Assembly (NCBI GenBank): GCA_964528675.1
Contig: CAZGTU010000014.1
Location: 1-64,000 of the forward strand
Length of the DNA stretch: 64,000 nt
Source: CAYRTD01 sp964528675
Lineage (GTDB): Bacteria > Bacteroidota > Bacteroidia > Bacteroidales > GCA-2748055
Direction: 5' to 3'
In this document: positions 9,165-18,315 of the stretch, one piece after another
Layout: each line of letters opens with the position of its first letter
Numbering within the stretch: position 1 is the stretch's first letter
The notes under the pieces: generated by a model
Told to the model about the DNA's origin: nothing
Database searches by the model: none
What the model saw: the letters and a program-made list of their open reading frames with translations, nothing else
Position numbers and translations under genes: made by a program

Positions 9165-10745
9165 TCAAGGGGTTTCAGATAAAGACTTCAGCATTACCTG
9201 TTCTTTCCAAAGTTTTCTCATTTCCTTCAATTTGTCCTTTGAACCAGGATTCAGGGCAAGATTGGTTAATTCCATAGAATCTTCATTACAATTATACAAT
9301 TCTTCCATATCGTTGGTATAAAAACAATATTTCCACCCATCTTTTTTAACCATGGCAGAACGACCATTGACTGTATAATCTAAAAACCAGGTAGTACCAT
9401 CTTCTTCAATTCTTTTTTGACGGAATGGTTCAAAATCTTCAAAGCTCATTGGATCAGGAGGGGATTCCGGCAAACCAACCTCGCAAAAAACAACATCCCG
9501 GTGATGATCTTCACTCGTTCCATTTAAAACACCCATAAATGATTTTCCCTTAATTCCTTCCTGCTTTTCAAAGCCCATGTATTCCATTACCGTAGGCATT
9601 ACATCAATGTTTTCAAATTGTGCATTATACACATTCCCTCCTTCAATACCCGGAAGATGAACAATAAGTGGAATCCTTACAAGGACATCATAAAAGGCTT
9701 TTGTTTTACCTATTAATCCGTACCTTCCGCCAAAATTACCATGGTCAACAGTGAAAACCACAACTGTATTTTCATACAACCCCAGCTCTTCTAATTTATC
9801 CATAAGCATACCAATAGCTTTATCGCAAAAGCTAACCTGACCATACATGGTAGCCAGGATTCTTTTACGCTCAGCCTCCGTATATTTATCATAGCCTTGT
9901 GATTGAGATTGCACGTAATGCGCGAAAGGGTGAGTTGACCAGTCAATATTCAGTCCTTCCAGTTCAAGACTATCAGGATTATACATTGAATAATAAGGCT
10001 CAGGTACCACGTTGGGCCAGTGAGGATCAGGAAAGGAATAGTGAAGGAAAAAGGGTTTATTTTGATTTTCTTCAAGGAAGCGAAGACCATCTTCGGCTAT
10101 GCGGTAGGTCATGGCTTCTTCTTCTTCAAACGGCATTGGGCCTTCAATCAAACCTTCACTTAATATGGCTCCTTCATGGTCGGGAGCAGAGGGTTTAAAA
10201 TCCGGTCTTTTTTCTGTATGGCGATATTCATATATTGCACTGTCTTTCTTAATATAAGTACCATGCATTTTACCAAAATGACCATATTCCTCACGAAAAT
10301 CAAAATATTTTTCCATGTATTCATCATTGAAACAATGATTTTTTCCTGCCAGGCCAATCATATAACCGGCATTTTTAAGTGTTTCAATATATGACCATTG
10401 ATCAGGAGACATATGAAAAGGCATGGTCACGAACCTGCAGCCATGTTGCATGGTATATTTACCTGTGAAAAAACTTGCACGGCTGGGCGTACATATCGGA
10501 GAAACTGTGTATCCATTCGTAAATACATTTGCTTCTTCTGCCAGCCGGTCAATATTGGGAGTTTTTATAACGGGGTGATTCATGTAACCAAACTGATCAT
10601 GACGATGTTCATCCAGTTTAATGACAATAAGGTTTATGTGATCATTTTCCGTATTACCTGTCTGTTTTTCTTCTTGCTGGCAGGCTGTAAGAGCAATAGC
10701 CCCGGTGAACACACAGGCGGAATAGAAAGTTGTTAAATTTTTCAT
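9165..10745 (-). CDS. S1-family sulfatase, lipoprotein
   Basis: A 526-residue formylglycine-dependent sulfatase that removes sulfate esters from a glycan. The start at 10,745 (MKNLTTFYSACVFTGAIALTAC) gives a lipoprotein signal with Cys22 in the lipobox and begins 5 bases after the GH94 stop; a longer reading from 10,790 would overlap that gene. The active-site motif C-T-P-S-R is at Cys85-Arg89, the cysteine that is oxidised to formylglycine. Metal-binding elements appear as KLDEHRHD near residue 45 and VVFTVDHGNFGG later. It would act in the periplasm or at the cell surface. No sulfatase-maturing enzyme is encoded in this window. The S1 subfamily cannot be assigned by eye. Confidence 0.92.
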   Translation of the reverse strand: MKNLTTFYSACVFTGAIALTACQQEEKQTGNTENDHINLIVIKLDEHRHDQFGYMNHPVIKTPNIDRLAEEANVFTNGYTVSPICTPSRASFFTGKYTMQHGCRFVTMPFHMSPDQWSYIETLKNAGYMIGLAGKNHCFNDEYMEKYFDFREEYGHFGKMHGTYIKKDSAIYEYRHTEKRPDFKPSAPDHEGAILSEGLIEGPMPFEEEEAMTYRIAEDGLRFLEENQNKPFFLHYSFPDPHWPNVVPEPYYSMYNPDSLELEGLNIDWSTHPFAHYVQSQSQGYDKYTEAERKRILATMYGQVSFCDKAIGMLMDKLEELGLYENTVVVFTVDHGNFGGRYGLIGKTKAFYDVLVRIPLIVHLPGIEGGNVYNAQFENIDVMPTVMEYMGFEKQEGIKGKSFMGVLNGTSEDHHRDVVFCEVGLPESPPDPMSFEDFEPFRQKRIEEDGTTWFLDYTVNGRSAMVKKDGWKYCFYTNDMEELYNCNEDSMELTNLALNPGSKDKLKEMRKLWKEQVMLKSLSETP

Positions 10746-10750
10746 ATCTT

Positions 10751-13135
10751 TTACAATTTTACGAGTACATTTACTTTCTTGTTGTTGCAAAATTCTGCCG
10801 GAATAACATTTCCTTCAATATCTTTAGCATTGATTACAATTTTTTCCACTCCCTTGCATTTACCTTTTTCCTTTTGAATAGTAATATTCATAATGCAATC
10901 CCGGAAAACACGTTTTACCTTTAATTCTGTCCAGTCCGATGGTAAACAGGGATCAATTTTCAATCCTTCCCAGGTTGGCCTGATGCCCAGAATATACTGG
11001 GTAGCCACCACGTACATCCAGGAAGCGGTACCTGAAAGCCAGGAAACATTTGCAAGACCGAATTTATCAGATTCCGGCCCGAAAAGATTTGAAACATATG
11101 CATATGGTTCAGCTTTATATCTCCATGGTCCTGCTTTTTCCATCGCAACTTTCGGTATTAACTGACGATAATATTTCCAGGCCTGATCACCCCGCCCCAG
11201 CATGCATTCGGCAATAATTGCCCATGTGTTGGCATGACAAAATACAGAAGCATTTTCTCCTGTACCCTTGTTGTAATTTGTAAGCGGATCTTTGGGGTCA
11301 GGAAAAGTTGTAATGGATGGATGGATAAGCTTGATCCCCAGGTCAGAACCCAGGTATTTATTAACGATATCCATGGCTTTTCTTCCTCTTTCTTCTGATG
11401 CAAAACCGGATAGAATCGACCAGGATTGGGCATTTAGCCAAATTTTAGCTTCCGGATTGTCTTTCGTGCCCAAATATAGCCCGCTATCCATTATTGCCCG
11501 GCGATACCATTCTCCGTCCCAACCTATAGTATTAACGAGTTCCTTTTGTGTGTTATAAATTGTATCGTAATGCTCAGCATCTTCCCCTTTGTCTAATAAT
11601 ATTGCCAGTTCTTTTAATTTCGGAAGCACAACCCCTAAAAGCATGGAAGTCCAGAAGCTTTCTCCTTTTCCCTGACGACATACCTTGAACATTTGATCAT
11701 TCCAGTCGGATCGGAGCATCAGGGGCAATCCCCGCTCTCCAATATTATTCATGGTAAAATCAACAGCCTTTTTCAGGTGTTCATATACCGTAGCTTTTCC
11801 TTCATCATAAAAAGGGATTTCTTCCTTTAAAAAATCCGATTTTCCATCTTCTACTATGGCATTCCAAACTGCAAGGATGGGCCATAGGTGATCATCAGAA
11901 TGAATGCTGGTAACCGGATCCCAACCCTCGGCCGGGAAAAAATAATGGTTCACATGACCATCTTTATACTGTTCTTTGAGCAAAAGGCGGATTTTATCCT
12001 TTGCTTTCTCCAGGATCATTGGGGTTTGGGATAAAACGTCCTGGGAGGTATCTCGAAATCCTACTCCCCTGAATGTCCCTGTGGCATAAAAGCTGATATT
12101 TCTGGAAAACTGAAAGTTCCGTTGTGCCTGGTAAGGGTTCCAGATGTTAATTTCCCTCTGAGCATCCATATCGGGCAAATTGCAGGAAAATCCTGAAAGA
12201 TATTGATCCCAGTTTTTGGTAAGCTCATTAAATGACCGTTCAATAAAATCAGCTTTTCTGCTGTTACTCAATGATTTTACAATGTCTTCTTCTTTTAAGC
12301 CAGTACCAAGGAAAACATTAATCGTTTTTTCTTCACCGGCTTGAAGTTTTACCTCCATTTGAAGGGCACCACAGGGATCACCCCCGAAAAGTGTTGAGTC
12401 GGTACAATCTCCGTTATCAAGAACATAAGGATTTGCCTCAGAACGATAAGTGCCGATAAACTCATCCCTGTCGCCATCAAAACCTTTTAAGGGGTAATCG
12501 GCGGCAAGGTAAACAAGCGGAGTTTCTTCCGGTTTGGGCTGAGTTTCCACCCCATATTTGAATATTAACGCCTCTGTTTCTTTTTTAAAATCAATATTCA
12601 TTTGGTGTTTCATGTAACAAACCCAAGATACTTCCCGCAGGTATTCCATCATTCCGAATTCAACAAAAGAAAACAAATCCAGTTCTTTTTCAGTATCACT
12701 ATCATTTTTAAGCCGAAGGTTCCATATAAGGGAATTCTCAAAAGGACCTACAAAATACCTGAGATTTGCAAGCAAACCATCTTTTTTAGCCTCAAAACGG
12801 GTGTATCCCATTCCCTGAACCGCCTTCCACTGTTCTGGTTTGTTAAGAACAGGTTCTGATGTCGGAGACCAGTAGCTCCCGTCTTTCTTATCCCTGATAT
12901 AAAAATAAAAACCAGACCTGTCAGTAGGTAAATGGTAGAACCTGTACCTGTTTAGTCTCCAGATCTGCGGCGACCTGTAAAAAGCCAAACCACCACCTGC
13001 CTGGGAAAGCATTGTGTGAAATGTCCCGTTGGAAAGATAATTTATCCATGGGGTAGGGGTGTCATATCTTTTTATAATTACCTCTTTTTTTTCATCATCA
13101 AACTCAAAATAACTTTTTATATCGTTTCTATTCAT
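10751..13135 (-). CDS. GH94-type glycoside phosphorylase
   Basis: A 794-residue cytoplasmic enzyme of glycoside hydrolase family 94, which splits beta-linked disaccharides or oligosaccharides with phosphate to give a sugar 1-phosphate (cellobiose, laminaribiose or chitobiose phosphorylase type). Family features are the N-terminal beta-sandwich region (NGTFHTMLSQAGGGLAFYRS, GSYWSPTSEP), the block FRGVGFRDTSQDVL, and HSDDHLW with the catalytic acid Asp at 414 or 415. There is no signal peptide. It lies 25 bases downstream of an MFS transporter and 5 bases upstream of the sulfatase, so a matching oligosaccharide importer is next door. The linkage it cleaves cannot be told from sequence alone. 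Confidence 0.88.
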   Translation of the reverse strand: MNRNDIKSYFEFDDEKKEVIIKRYDTPTPWINYLSNGTFHTMLSQAGGGLAFYRSPQIWRLNRYRFYHLPTDRSGFYFYIRDKKDGSYWSPTSEPVLNKPEQWKAVQGMGYTRFEAKKDGLLANLRYFVGPFENSLIWNLRLKNDSDTEKELDLFSFVEFGMMEYLREVSWVCYMKHQMNIDFKKETEALIFKYGVETQPKPEETPLVYLAADYPLKGFDGDRDEFIGTYRSEANPYVLDNGDCTDSTLFGGDPCGALQMEVKLQAGEEKTINVFLGTGLKEEDIVKSLSNSRKADFIERSFNELTKNWDQYLSGFSCNLPDMDAQREINIWNPYQAQRNFQFSRNISFYATGTFRGVGFRDTSQDVLSQTPMILEKAKDKIRLLLKEQYKDGHVNHYFFPAEGWDPVTSIHSDDHLWPILAVWNAIVEDGKSDFLKEEIPFYDEGKATVYEHLKKAVDFTMNNIGERGLPLMLRSDWNDQMFKVCRQGKGESFWTSMLLGVVLPKLKELAILLDKGEDAEHYDTIYNTQKELVNTIGWDGEWYRRAIMDSGLYLGTKDNPEAKIWLNAQSWSILSGFASEERGRKAMDIVNKYLGSDLGIKLIHPSITTFPDPKDPLTNYNKGTGENASVFCHANTWAIIAECMLGRGDQAWKYYRQLIPKVAMEKAGPWRYKAEPYAYVSNLFGPESDKFGLANVSWLSGTASWMYVVATQYILGIRPTWEGLKIDPCLPSDWTELKVKRVFRDCIMNITIQKEKGKCKGVEKIVINAKDIEGNVIPAEFCNNKKVNVLVKL

Positions 13136-13160
13136 TGTATGGTCATTTTAAAAAAAAAAA

Positions 13161-14522
13161 TTATATAGTATCCGGTTCTTTATTCAGAGGGGTAACAATC
13201 TCCGGAATTTCAGCAGGGATTTCGGTAAATTCAGGCTCTATATCACCGGCAGTTTTACCCATTTTCCCCAGTTTTGAAACGAGAAGAGCCGAGATAAGCT
13301 GAATAAGAGCAAGAATAATGAAGGTATACCGTAATGCACCCATATCATCAATTAAATATGTAAGAATAAGGAAAACAAATCCTCCAAATATTCGACCCCC
13401 GTTCATGAAATATTCATTATCCATAATGAAAGAATAGCTTTCCTTTTTTTCTTCGTTGGTAGCTTTTTCAATACTGGACAGGAATGTAGCCCGAAAGGAA
13501 CTGTGTACCATCGGATCGGCAATAACTTGTCCTATTTTCATGACAATAACACCAAGGAACGATACGGCAAGGAAATCGAATAGCAATTCATTATTGGTAA
13601 TGGTAAATGCCAGGAATGTACCTCCAATAATCAGGCTTATAGCTCCGGCCAGCATTATTGTACCCCTGTGTTCCGGTTTTGCGATTCGACCAACTATATA
13701 AATGGAAATCACCGAAACAATGGCGGTAAAAAATTCAATTTTACCCAGCACTGTTTCATCCCCGGCAACATTGAGGATTAGCAGGGTCATCAAAACCATG
13801 AAACCCGCCTCAACCATCCCCACAGTAAAAGTCAGATAACGTTGAAAATTCCAAATTTTCCCAAATTTGAAATATACAAATTTTTTAATCCGTGGAGTTT
13901 TAAAATTACTTTTCAATATTAGAATGCCGGCTAAAAAAGAAATTATTACCATAATAACCGATGTGTATTTGTATGCGGTCATTTTAAACTCCTGATCGGG
14001 ATTACTTCCAAGAATAAAAGTCCCAAACAAAAGGGGAATAAGCGCGTTACAAAAAATAATAATGAATTGCTCAATACTCGCGAAAAAATTCCTGTTTTCT
14101 TCATTTGTGACAAGATAAGTTACAAAATTGCGGCATGACCAGTAAATACCATTTCCCGCCCCAACAGCCAGGCCGTAAAAAATTACATAGTATCCGGCAT
14201 CTTTACCGAAAAACATCAGTAAGCTTAAAGGAATTACGGTCAAGAAAATTCCAATGGTAAAAATCTTACGGATGTCATATTTATTTTTTAGTAGCTTTCC
14301 ATTGATAAAATATCCAACGATAAGACCGAGAAAAAATCCCCAGTTATAAATAATCGCCATGGTATTATTACCATTTGTCACCCGCATTATAAAGGCTGAA
14401 CCAAAAATAATTATAAAGGGAAACGCAAGCGCATATATTAAGTTTATAATGATCAGCTTTTTCGCGTCAGCATTAAAAACATTAAAAGCGGCAATTTCTT
14501 TCCTGATAAGACTTCCGATCAT
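13161..14522 (-). CDS. MFS transporter (YQGE-like), oligosaccharide uptake candidate
   Basis: A 453-residue inner-membrane protein with about 12 hydrophobic helices, of the MFS group often annotated YQGE-like. It shares with the protein at 18,316-19,617 the opening pattern F-x-x-x-x-A-K-x-L-x-x-x-N-L-I-Y and the loop SCRNFVTYLVTNEENRNFF. Each paralogue is near a carbohydrate enzyme: this one is immediately upstream of a GH94 phosphorylase, the other of a GH3. Import of a disaccharide or short oligosaccharide for the phosphorylase is therefore likely but inferred. The protein ends in a charged tail rich in Glu and Pro. Confidence 0.82.
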   Translation of the reverse strand: MIGSLIRKEIAAFNVFNADAKKLIIINLIYALAFPFIIIFGSAFIMRVTNGNNTMAIIYNWGFFLGLIVGYFINGKLLKNKYDIRKIFTIGIFLTVIPLSLLMFFGKDAGYYVIFYGLAVGAGNGIYWSCRNFVTYLVTNEENRNFFASIEQFIIIFCNALIPLLFGTFILGSNPDQEFKMTAYKYTSVIMVIISFLAGILILKSNFKTPRIKKFVYFKFGKIWNFQRYLTFTVGMVEAGFMVLMTLLILNVAGDETVLGKIEFFTAIVSVISIYIVGRIAKPEHRGTIMLAGAISLIIGGTFLAFTITNNELLFDFLAVSFLGVIVMKIGQVIADPMVHSSFRATFLSSIEKATNEEKKESYSFIMDNEYFMNGGRIFGGFVFLILTYLIDDMGALRYTFIILALIQLISALLVSKLGKMGKTAGDIEPEFTEIPAEIPEIVTPLNKEPDTI

Positions 14523-14833
14523 ATTATATAGATTTAAAATTTCAAATGGTATTAAATGACAATTGATGACCTATAAATCATCAAATCCCGGATGGCTAAA
14601 ATGCAAATTATTAAATACTCATTCTGTCAAAATAATATCATTTTCTAGTACAAATGATTCAGACTTTCGTTTCACGGGAAAAAATTAATGATATCAAAAA
14701 TCGTCTGATATTCTATTCGTGCCTACATGAAAAAACCTGGTTCCCCCCATTTATACATTAAACGGTTTATCCCTCCATAGTTGATGTTCTTAATCACCAA
14801 TTTGGAAAAGGCTTATTTTATAGTATAAGATGC
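14523..14833. other. Intergenic region before the MFS/GH94/sulfatase/URO-D set
   Basis: A 311-base gap between the GH3 end and the MFS start, long enough to hold a promoter for the downstream genes. The interrupted palindrome GATGACCTATAAATCATC is at 14,565-14,582, about 45 bases upstream of the MFS start. On the minus strand, just before the start, TACCATTTG is one base longer than the Bacteroidota -7 consensus TAnnTTTG. No gene is visible. Confidence 0.4.
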
Positions 14834-17185
14834 TTATTGAACTGTAAAAGTCATTTTTTGCAAATCTGTATCCATTGATGAAGTACCGACACTCACTTCA
14901 AATTCACCGGGTTCAACTTTCCGTTTCATTTCCCGGTCATAAAAAGCGAGTTTTTCAGGGGTAATCAGCAGTTCAACTAGTGTTGAATCTCCGGGTTTAA
15001 GAAATACCCTTTGAAAATCTTTCAGCTGTTTCATGGGTTGTGTAACAGTGCTCACCATATCACGGATATATAACTGTACAACTTCAGCGCCTTCGAACTG
15101 CCCGGTATTTGTCACTCTTACTGAGATTTTTACGGATTCATCAGCCCGGATCGAACCTTTTTCAATTTGTAGATCAGACACGGAAAATGTTGTATAACTT
15201 AAACCAAAACCGAAAGGATAAATAGCTCCACCTGGATTTGACTCAAACATATAATCCCGCATGTAAGCACTGGGTTTTTTATTATAATAAGAAGGAATAT
15301 GTCCTTCCGAGACAGGTATACTTACGGTTAGCTTTCCACCCGGGCAATAATCCCCGAATAGCACGGATGCCAGACCATTTCCTGTCTCCTGGCCAAGATT
15401 CCAGCAGTGAAAGACTGCATCGGATTGTTCATAGATGGAAGGCATTGCGTATATCTTTCCTCCAAATATCGTCAGCACCACGGGTTTTCCAAGCGAAGTT
15501 ATCCTGTCTATTAATTCTTTCTGAAGCCCAACAAGTTGCACATTACTGCGATCACGCCCCTCCCGGTCACTATCTCTGTCGGCACCCACGGCGAGTATAA
15601 TTATATCGGATTGCCGTGCAACATCTACCGCCTCTTCGATGGCTTTTTTGTCATTTTTTAGTTGTTCCTCATTTTCCTGCAACGGGGTGGTAATTTTACA
15701 ACCTTCGGCATATTCAACCTCAAATTCTTTTCCAGCCCTTTTTTCTATTCCTTCACGCACTGTAACAAAGTACTTAGGATCTTCGGTGCTGTAATCACCC
15801 AGGTTGACTTTGTCAGCATTTGGACCGATAACCGCGATTTTTGAATATTTTTTTCTGGTAAGCGGGAGGGTTTCCTTTTCGTTCTTTAGCATAATCACCC
15901 CCTGTTTTGCAGCTTCCAGGGCGAGTTCCCTGCTTTCTGGCCGATTGGAAATCTCAATGGCTCTTTGCTCCTCAACATATGGATTCTCGAATAATCCCAG
16001 CCTGAATTTTAGATCCAACACTTCTTTTACCATCTCATCCAGTAATGCTTCTTTTATTTTAGCAGATTTTACAAGATCTACCAGTGCCGGATAGCATTCC
16101 TGTTCTACCATCTCTACATTTACCCCTGCCTTAAAGGCCAATTCAGCTGCTTCTACCGTATCTTTTGCCAGAAAGTGCCTGTAAAACTCCCACTGCCAGC
16201 CCATGGTAAGTAACCTTATAGCAAAATAATCCGATACCACGATACCATTGAATCCCCAGTCTTCCCGTAATATATTCCTCAACAGGTAATCATTGGTATG
16301 GGTAGGGATTCCGTCGAACTCACCGTATGAAGCCATTACGCTTAATGCACCGGCCCGCTTCACTGCCTGTTCAAATGGATACATGAATATTTCAAGTAGT
16401 TCCCTCTCAGAAGCTACTATCGGCGCACAATTTAATCCACCTGTTGTAGTACCATGACCAGGGAAATGTTTAAGAGTTGCAATAACATGCTCAGGGTCCG
16501 AAATGTTTTGGTTTTCACCCTGCATAGCATTTACAGCATGTACTGCTATTTCACTGGCCAGATAGGGATCCTCACCAAAAGATTCGGAAAACCTGCCCCA
16601 CCTGGGGTCTCTTACCACATCCAATACAGGAGATAATAATTGTGCAACCCCACGCGACCGGGCTTCCAGGGCAATTACAGTATAAACCGAATCGATTAAT
16701 TCAAGGTTGAAAGTACTTGCCAGGGCAGCAGCCTGGGGAAAGCTGGTAGCATTATCATTTACATAACCGTGTAGTCCTTCTCCATGAATAATAGCAGGAA
16801 TACCCAGACGAGTATTTTCTTTCAGATGGCGTTGGATCCAATTATGTATTTGCACAGAATGTGCTTCATCTGTGTGAAAATAATCTCTTATTTCGCCAAT
16901 ACCATAGATCAAAAGAGAATCGGCTTTCGATGTATCTATTTTATTATTGTTCACAAAAATATCAGCGGTCGTACAATGAGTCTGTGCAACTTTTTCTTCT
17001 AGCGTCATTTGGCTCAGTAAGTCTTCTACTCTTTCTTCTACAGGTAGACCTGAATTTAAATATAAGGGTTCATCTTTTTCACTATTACGGCCATAAAAAG
17101 ATAAAAAGAACACTATACTTACACATAACAAGATCAATATACTCCGGAAATACTTTATAAATCTATTTTTATTTTCTTTTGGCAT
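14834..17185 (-). CDS. GH3 beta-glycosidase (beta-glucosidase/xylosidase type)
   Basis: A 783-residue exported GH3 enzyme. The start at 17,185 (MPKENKNRFIKYFRS) is preferred because the further upstream reading crosses a leader hairpin; it leaves one hydrophobic segment at residues 15-32 as a signal or membrane anchor. The barrel domain contains KHFPGHGTTTGG and the nucleophile Asp319 in GIVVSDY. The second alpha/beta domain follows (AAKQGVIMLKNE, IAVIGPNAD), then a fibronectin III-like C-terminal domain (GAEVVQLYIRD). This three-domain form is typical of periplasmic beta-glucosidases and beta-xylosidases that release sugars from oligosaccharide ends. It is the most upstream gene of the minus-strand block. 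Confidence 0.92.
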   Translation of the reverse strand: MPKENKNRFIKYFRSILILLCVSIVFFLSFYGRNSEKDEPLYLNSGLPVEERVEDLLSQMTLEEKVAQTHCTTADIFVNNNKIDTSKADSLLIYGIGEIRDYFHTDEAHSVQIHNWIQRHLKENTRLGIPAIIHGEGLHGYVNDNATSFPQAAALASTFNLELIDSVYTVIALEARSRGVAQLLSPVLDVVRDPRWGRFSESFGEDPYLASEIAVHAVNAMQGENQNISDPEHVIATLKHFPGHGTTTGGLNCAPIVASERELLEIFMYPFEQAVKRAGALSVMASYGEFDGIPTHTNDYLLRNILREDWGFNGIVVSDYFAIRLLTMGWQWEFYRHFLAKDTVEAAELAFKAGVNVEMVEQECYPALVDLVKSAKIKEALLDEMVKEVLDLKFRLGLFENPYVEEQRAIEISNRPESRELALEAAKQGVIMLKNEKETLPLTRKKYSKIAVIGPNADKVNLGDYSTEDPKYFVTVREGIEKRAGKEFEVEYAEGCKITTPLQENEEQLKNDKKAIEEAVDVARQSDIIILAVGADRDSDREGRDRSNVQLVGLQKELIDRITSLGKPVVLTIFGGKIYAMPSIYEQSDAVFHCWNLGQETGNGLASVLFGDYCPGGKLTVSIPVSEGHIPSYYNKKPSAYMRDYMFESNPGGAIYPFGFGLSYTTFSVSDLQIEKGSIRADESVKISVRVTNTGQFEGAEVVQLYIRDMVSTVTQPMKQLKDFQRVFLKPGDSTLVELLITPEKLAFYDREMKRKVEPGEFEVSVGTSSMDTDLQKMTFTVQ

Positions 17186-17216
17186 ATATTTGATGATTAA
17201 AATATTTGACAAAAAA

Positions 17217-17303
17217 ATGGATCTCCCGGCTAATTGATCTATTAAAAAAAGATAAGGTGTTATCAGGAGTAGATATGAAATCATTATAACCCGGGAGATC
17301 CAT
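17217..17303 (-). promoter_or_regulatory. Leader inverted repeat followed by a T run, upstream of GH3
   Basis: Two perfect 13-base arms, ATGGATCTCCCGG at 17,217-17,229 and its complement at 17,291-17,303, are separated by 61 bases. In transcript direction (minus strand) the second arm is followed at once by seven T residues, about 25 bases before the chosen GH3 start codon. That is the layout of an attenuator or leader terminator. It could also be a small inverted-repeat element. Confidence 0.45.
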
Positions 17304-17640
17304 AACCAACCAACTACTAACTAAAACTTTCTTCAAAGATGCTGGATTTTTAACTTATAAAATAGTACAATAAACTCATATTCTATTTCTAATGTTGCAT
17401 TTCCATACTTTTCCATTAAAACATGGGCAATTGCTATCTTTATCTCCCTGAGCTTTTTTTTGAATTATCTGAATAAAAACGATTTGTTTGAAAACCTGCT
17501 CACCGGTGGTTCTCATGCACATATTTTACTCAGGCTATGGTGATATTTTTTGCCGTCCGCCATCGAGATTGCTGCTAAATTGAATCACCTGAAACTATAT
17601 AATGCATTAATTAAGGAAGTAATGCCGGCTCTGATGAGAA
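17304..17640. other. Divergent intergenic region, no gene recognised
   Basis: About 340 bases between the GH3 leader and the GH3 fragment on the plus strand. No open frame here looks like a known family. It probably carries the GH3 promoter on the minus strand and further decayed sequence from the gene fragment that follows. Confidence 0.3.
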
Positions 17641-18048
17641 GCTCACACGGCTTATCCTAAAACTCGAACCCACCGATATACCTCCACGCTTTCAAAAATT
17701 ATCCTTACCAACCTCCTAAAAGAAGATATGGGGTTTAAAGGAACCATAACTACAGATGCCATGGCTATGGGTGGAATTATTTTACACTTCGAGTTCGGTG
17801 ATGCACCTTTAAAAGCTTTGAATGCCGGGGCTGATCTTCTTCTCATAAGGGATGAAAGACTCATCATTCATGAGGTTTTTCCACAGATTGTTGATGCTGT
17901 TAAAAACGGGAAAATTAAAGAATCAAGAATCGAAGATGTCGTGATGAGAACGCTTGGCGTGAAGTATGATTATGTATTTTTTAATGATGATTCGAAGCTG
18001 GGAATTAAGGAACCGGAAAATATGCTTCAAAGAAAATACAAAAGCTAA
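17641..18048 (+). pseudogene. Truncated GH3 (NagZ-like) pseudogene
   Basis: The plus strand encodes the middle and end of a GH3 barrel: AHTAYP at 17,644-17,658, KLEPTDIPP in the next frame at 17,660-17,686, then back in the first frame TLSKIILTNLLKEDMGFKG, TITTDAMAMGGI and a helix ending in RTLGVKYDYVFFNDDSKLG. The order matches the NagZ-like GH3 pattern (AHIAYP, PATLS, LLR-E-LGF-G, VTDAM), with the nucleophile Asp in TTDAM. Two opposing frameshifts near 17,659 and 17,686 and the missing first half show that it is dead. It runs straight into an AraC-type fragment. Confidence 0.8.
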
Positions 18049-18179
18049 CGGATAAAAGTATCGCTGAAATTGCCATAGAAGTGGGCTTTGACAGCCCGAG
18101 CAATTATTCCAAGACCTTTCATATTTTAGAAGGAATCACACCACAGATGTACAGGAAAATCTGGATTGGAAATCCGTAA
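18030..18179 (+). pseudogene. C-terminal helix-turn-helix fragment of an AraC-family regulator
   Basis: Overlapping the end of the GH3 fragment in another frame, the plus strand encodes KLTDKSIAEIAIEVGFDSPS, NYSKTFHILEGITPQMYRK and a short tail ending at TAA 18,177-18,179. This is the second helix-turn-helix of AraC/XylS DNA-binding domains (S-I-x-E-I-A-x-x-V-G-F, then S-x-x-F-x-x-x-x-G-x-T-P-x-x-Y-R). The rest of the regulator is absent. It could be what is left of an AraC regulator or of an HTCS, which ends in the same domain. Confidence 0.82.
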
Positions 18180-18315
18180 TTCTTTGTTTCCTGGTTCTAT
18201 GAATAACGATGTGAGATATTATTAATACTTTATGAAACAATAATGATGATAAAAAATGCATGTAAAGTCGATATTTGTCCTGAATTTATCCCGATTAATC
18301 ACTTAAATATCAATC

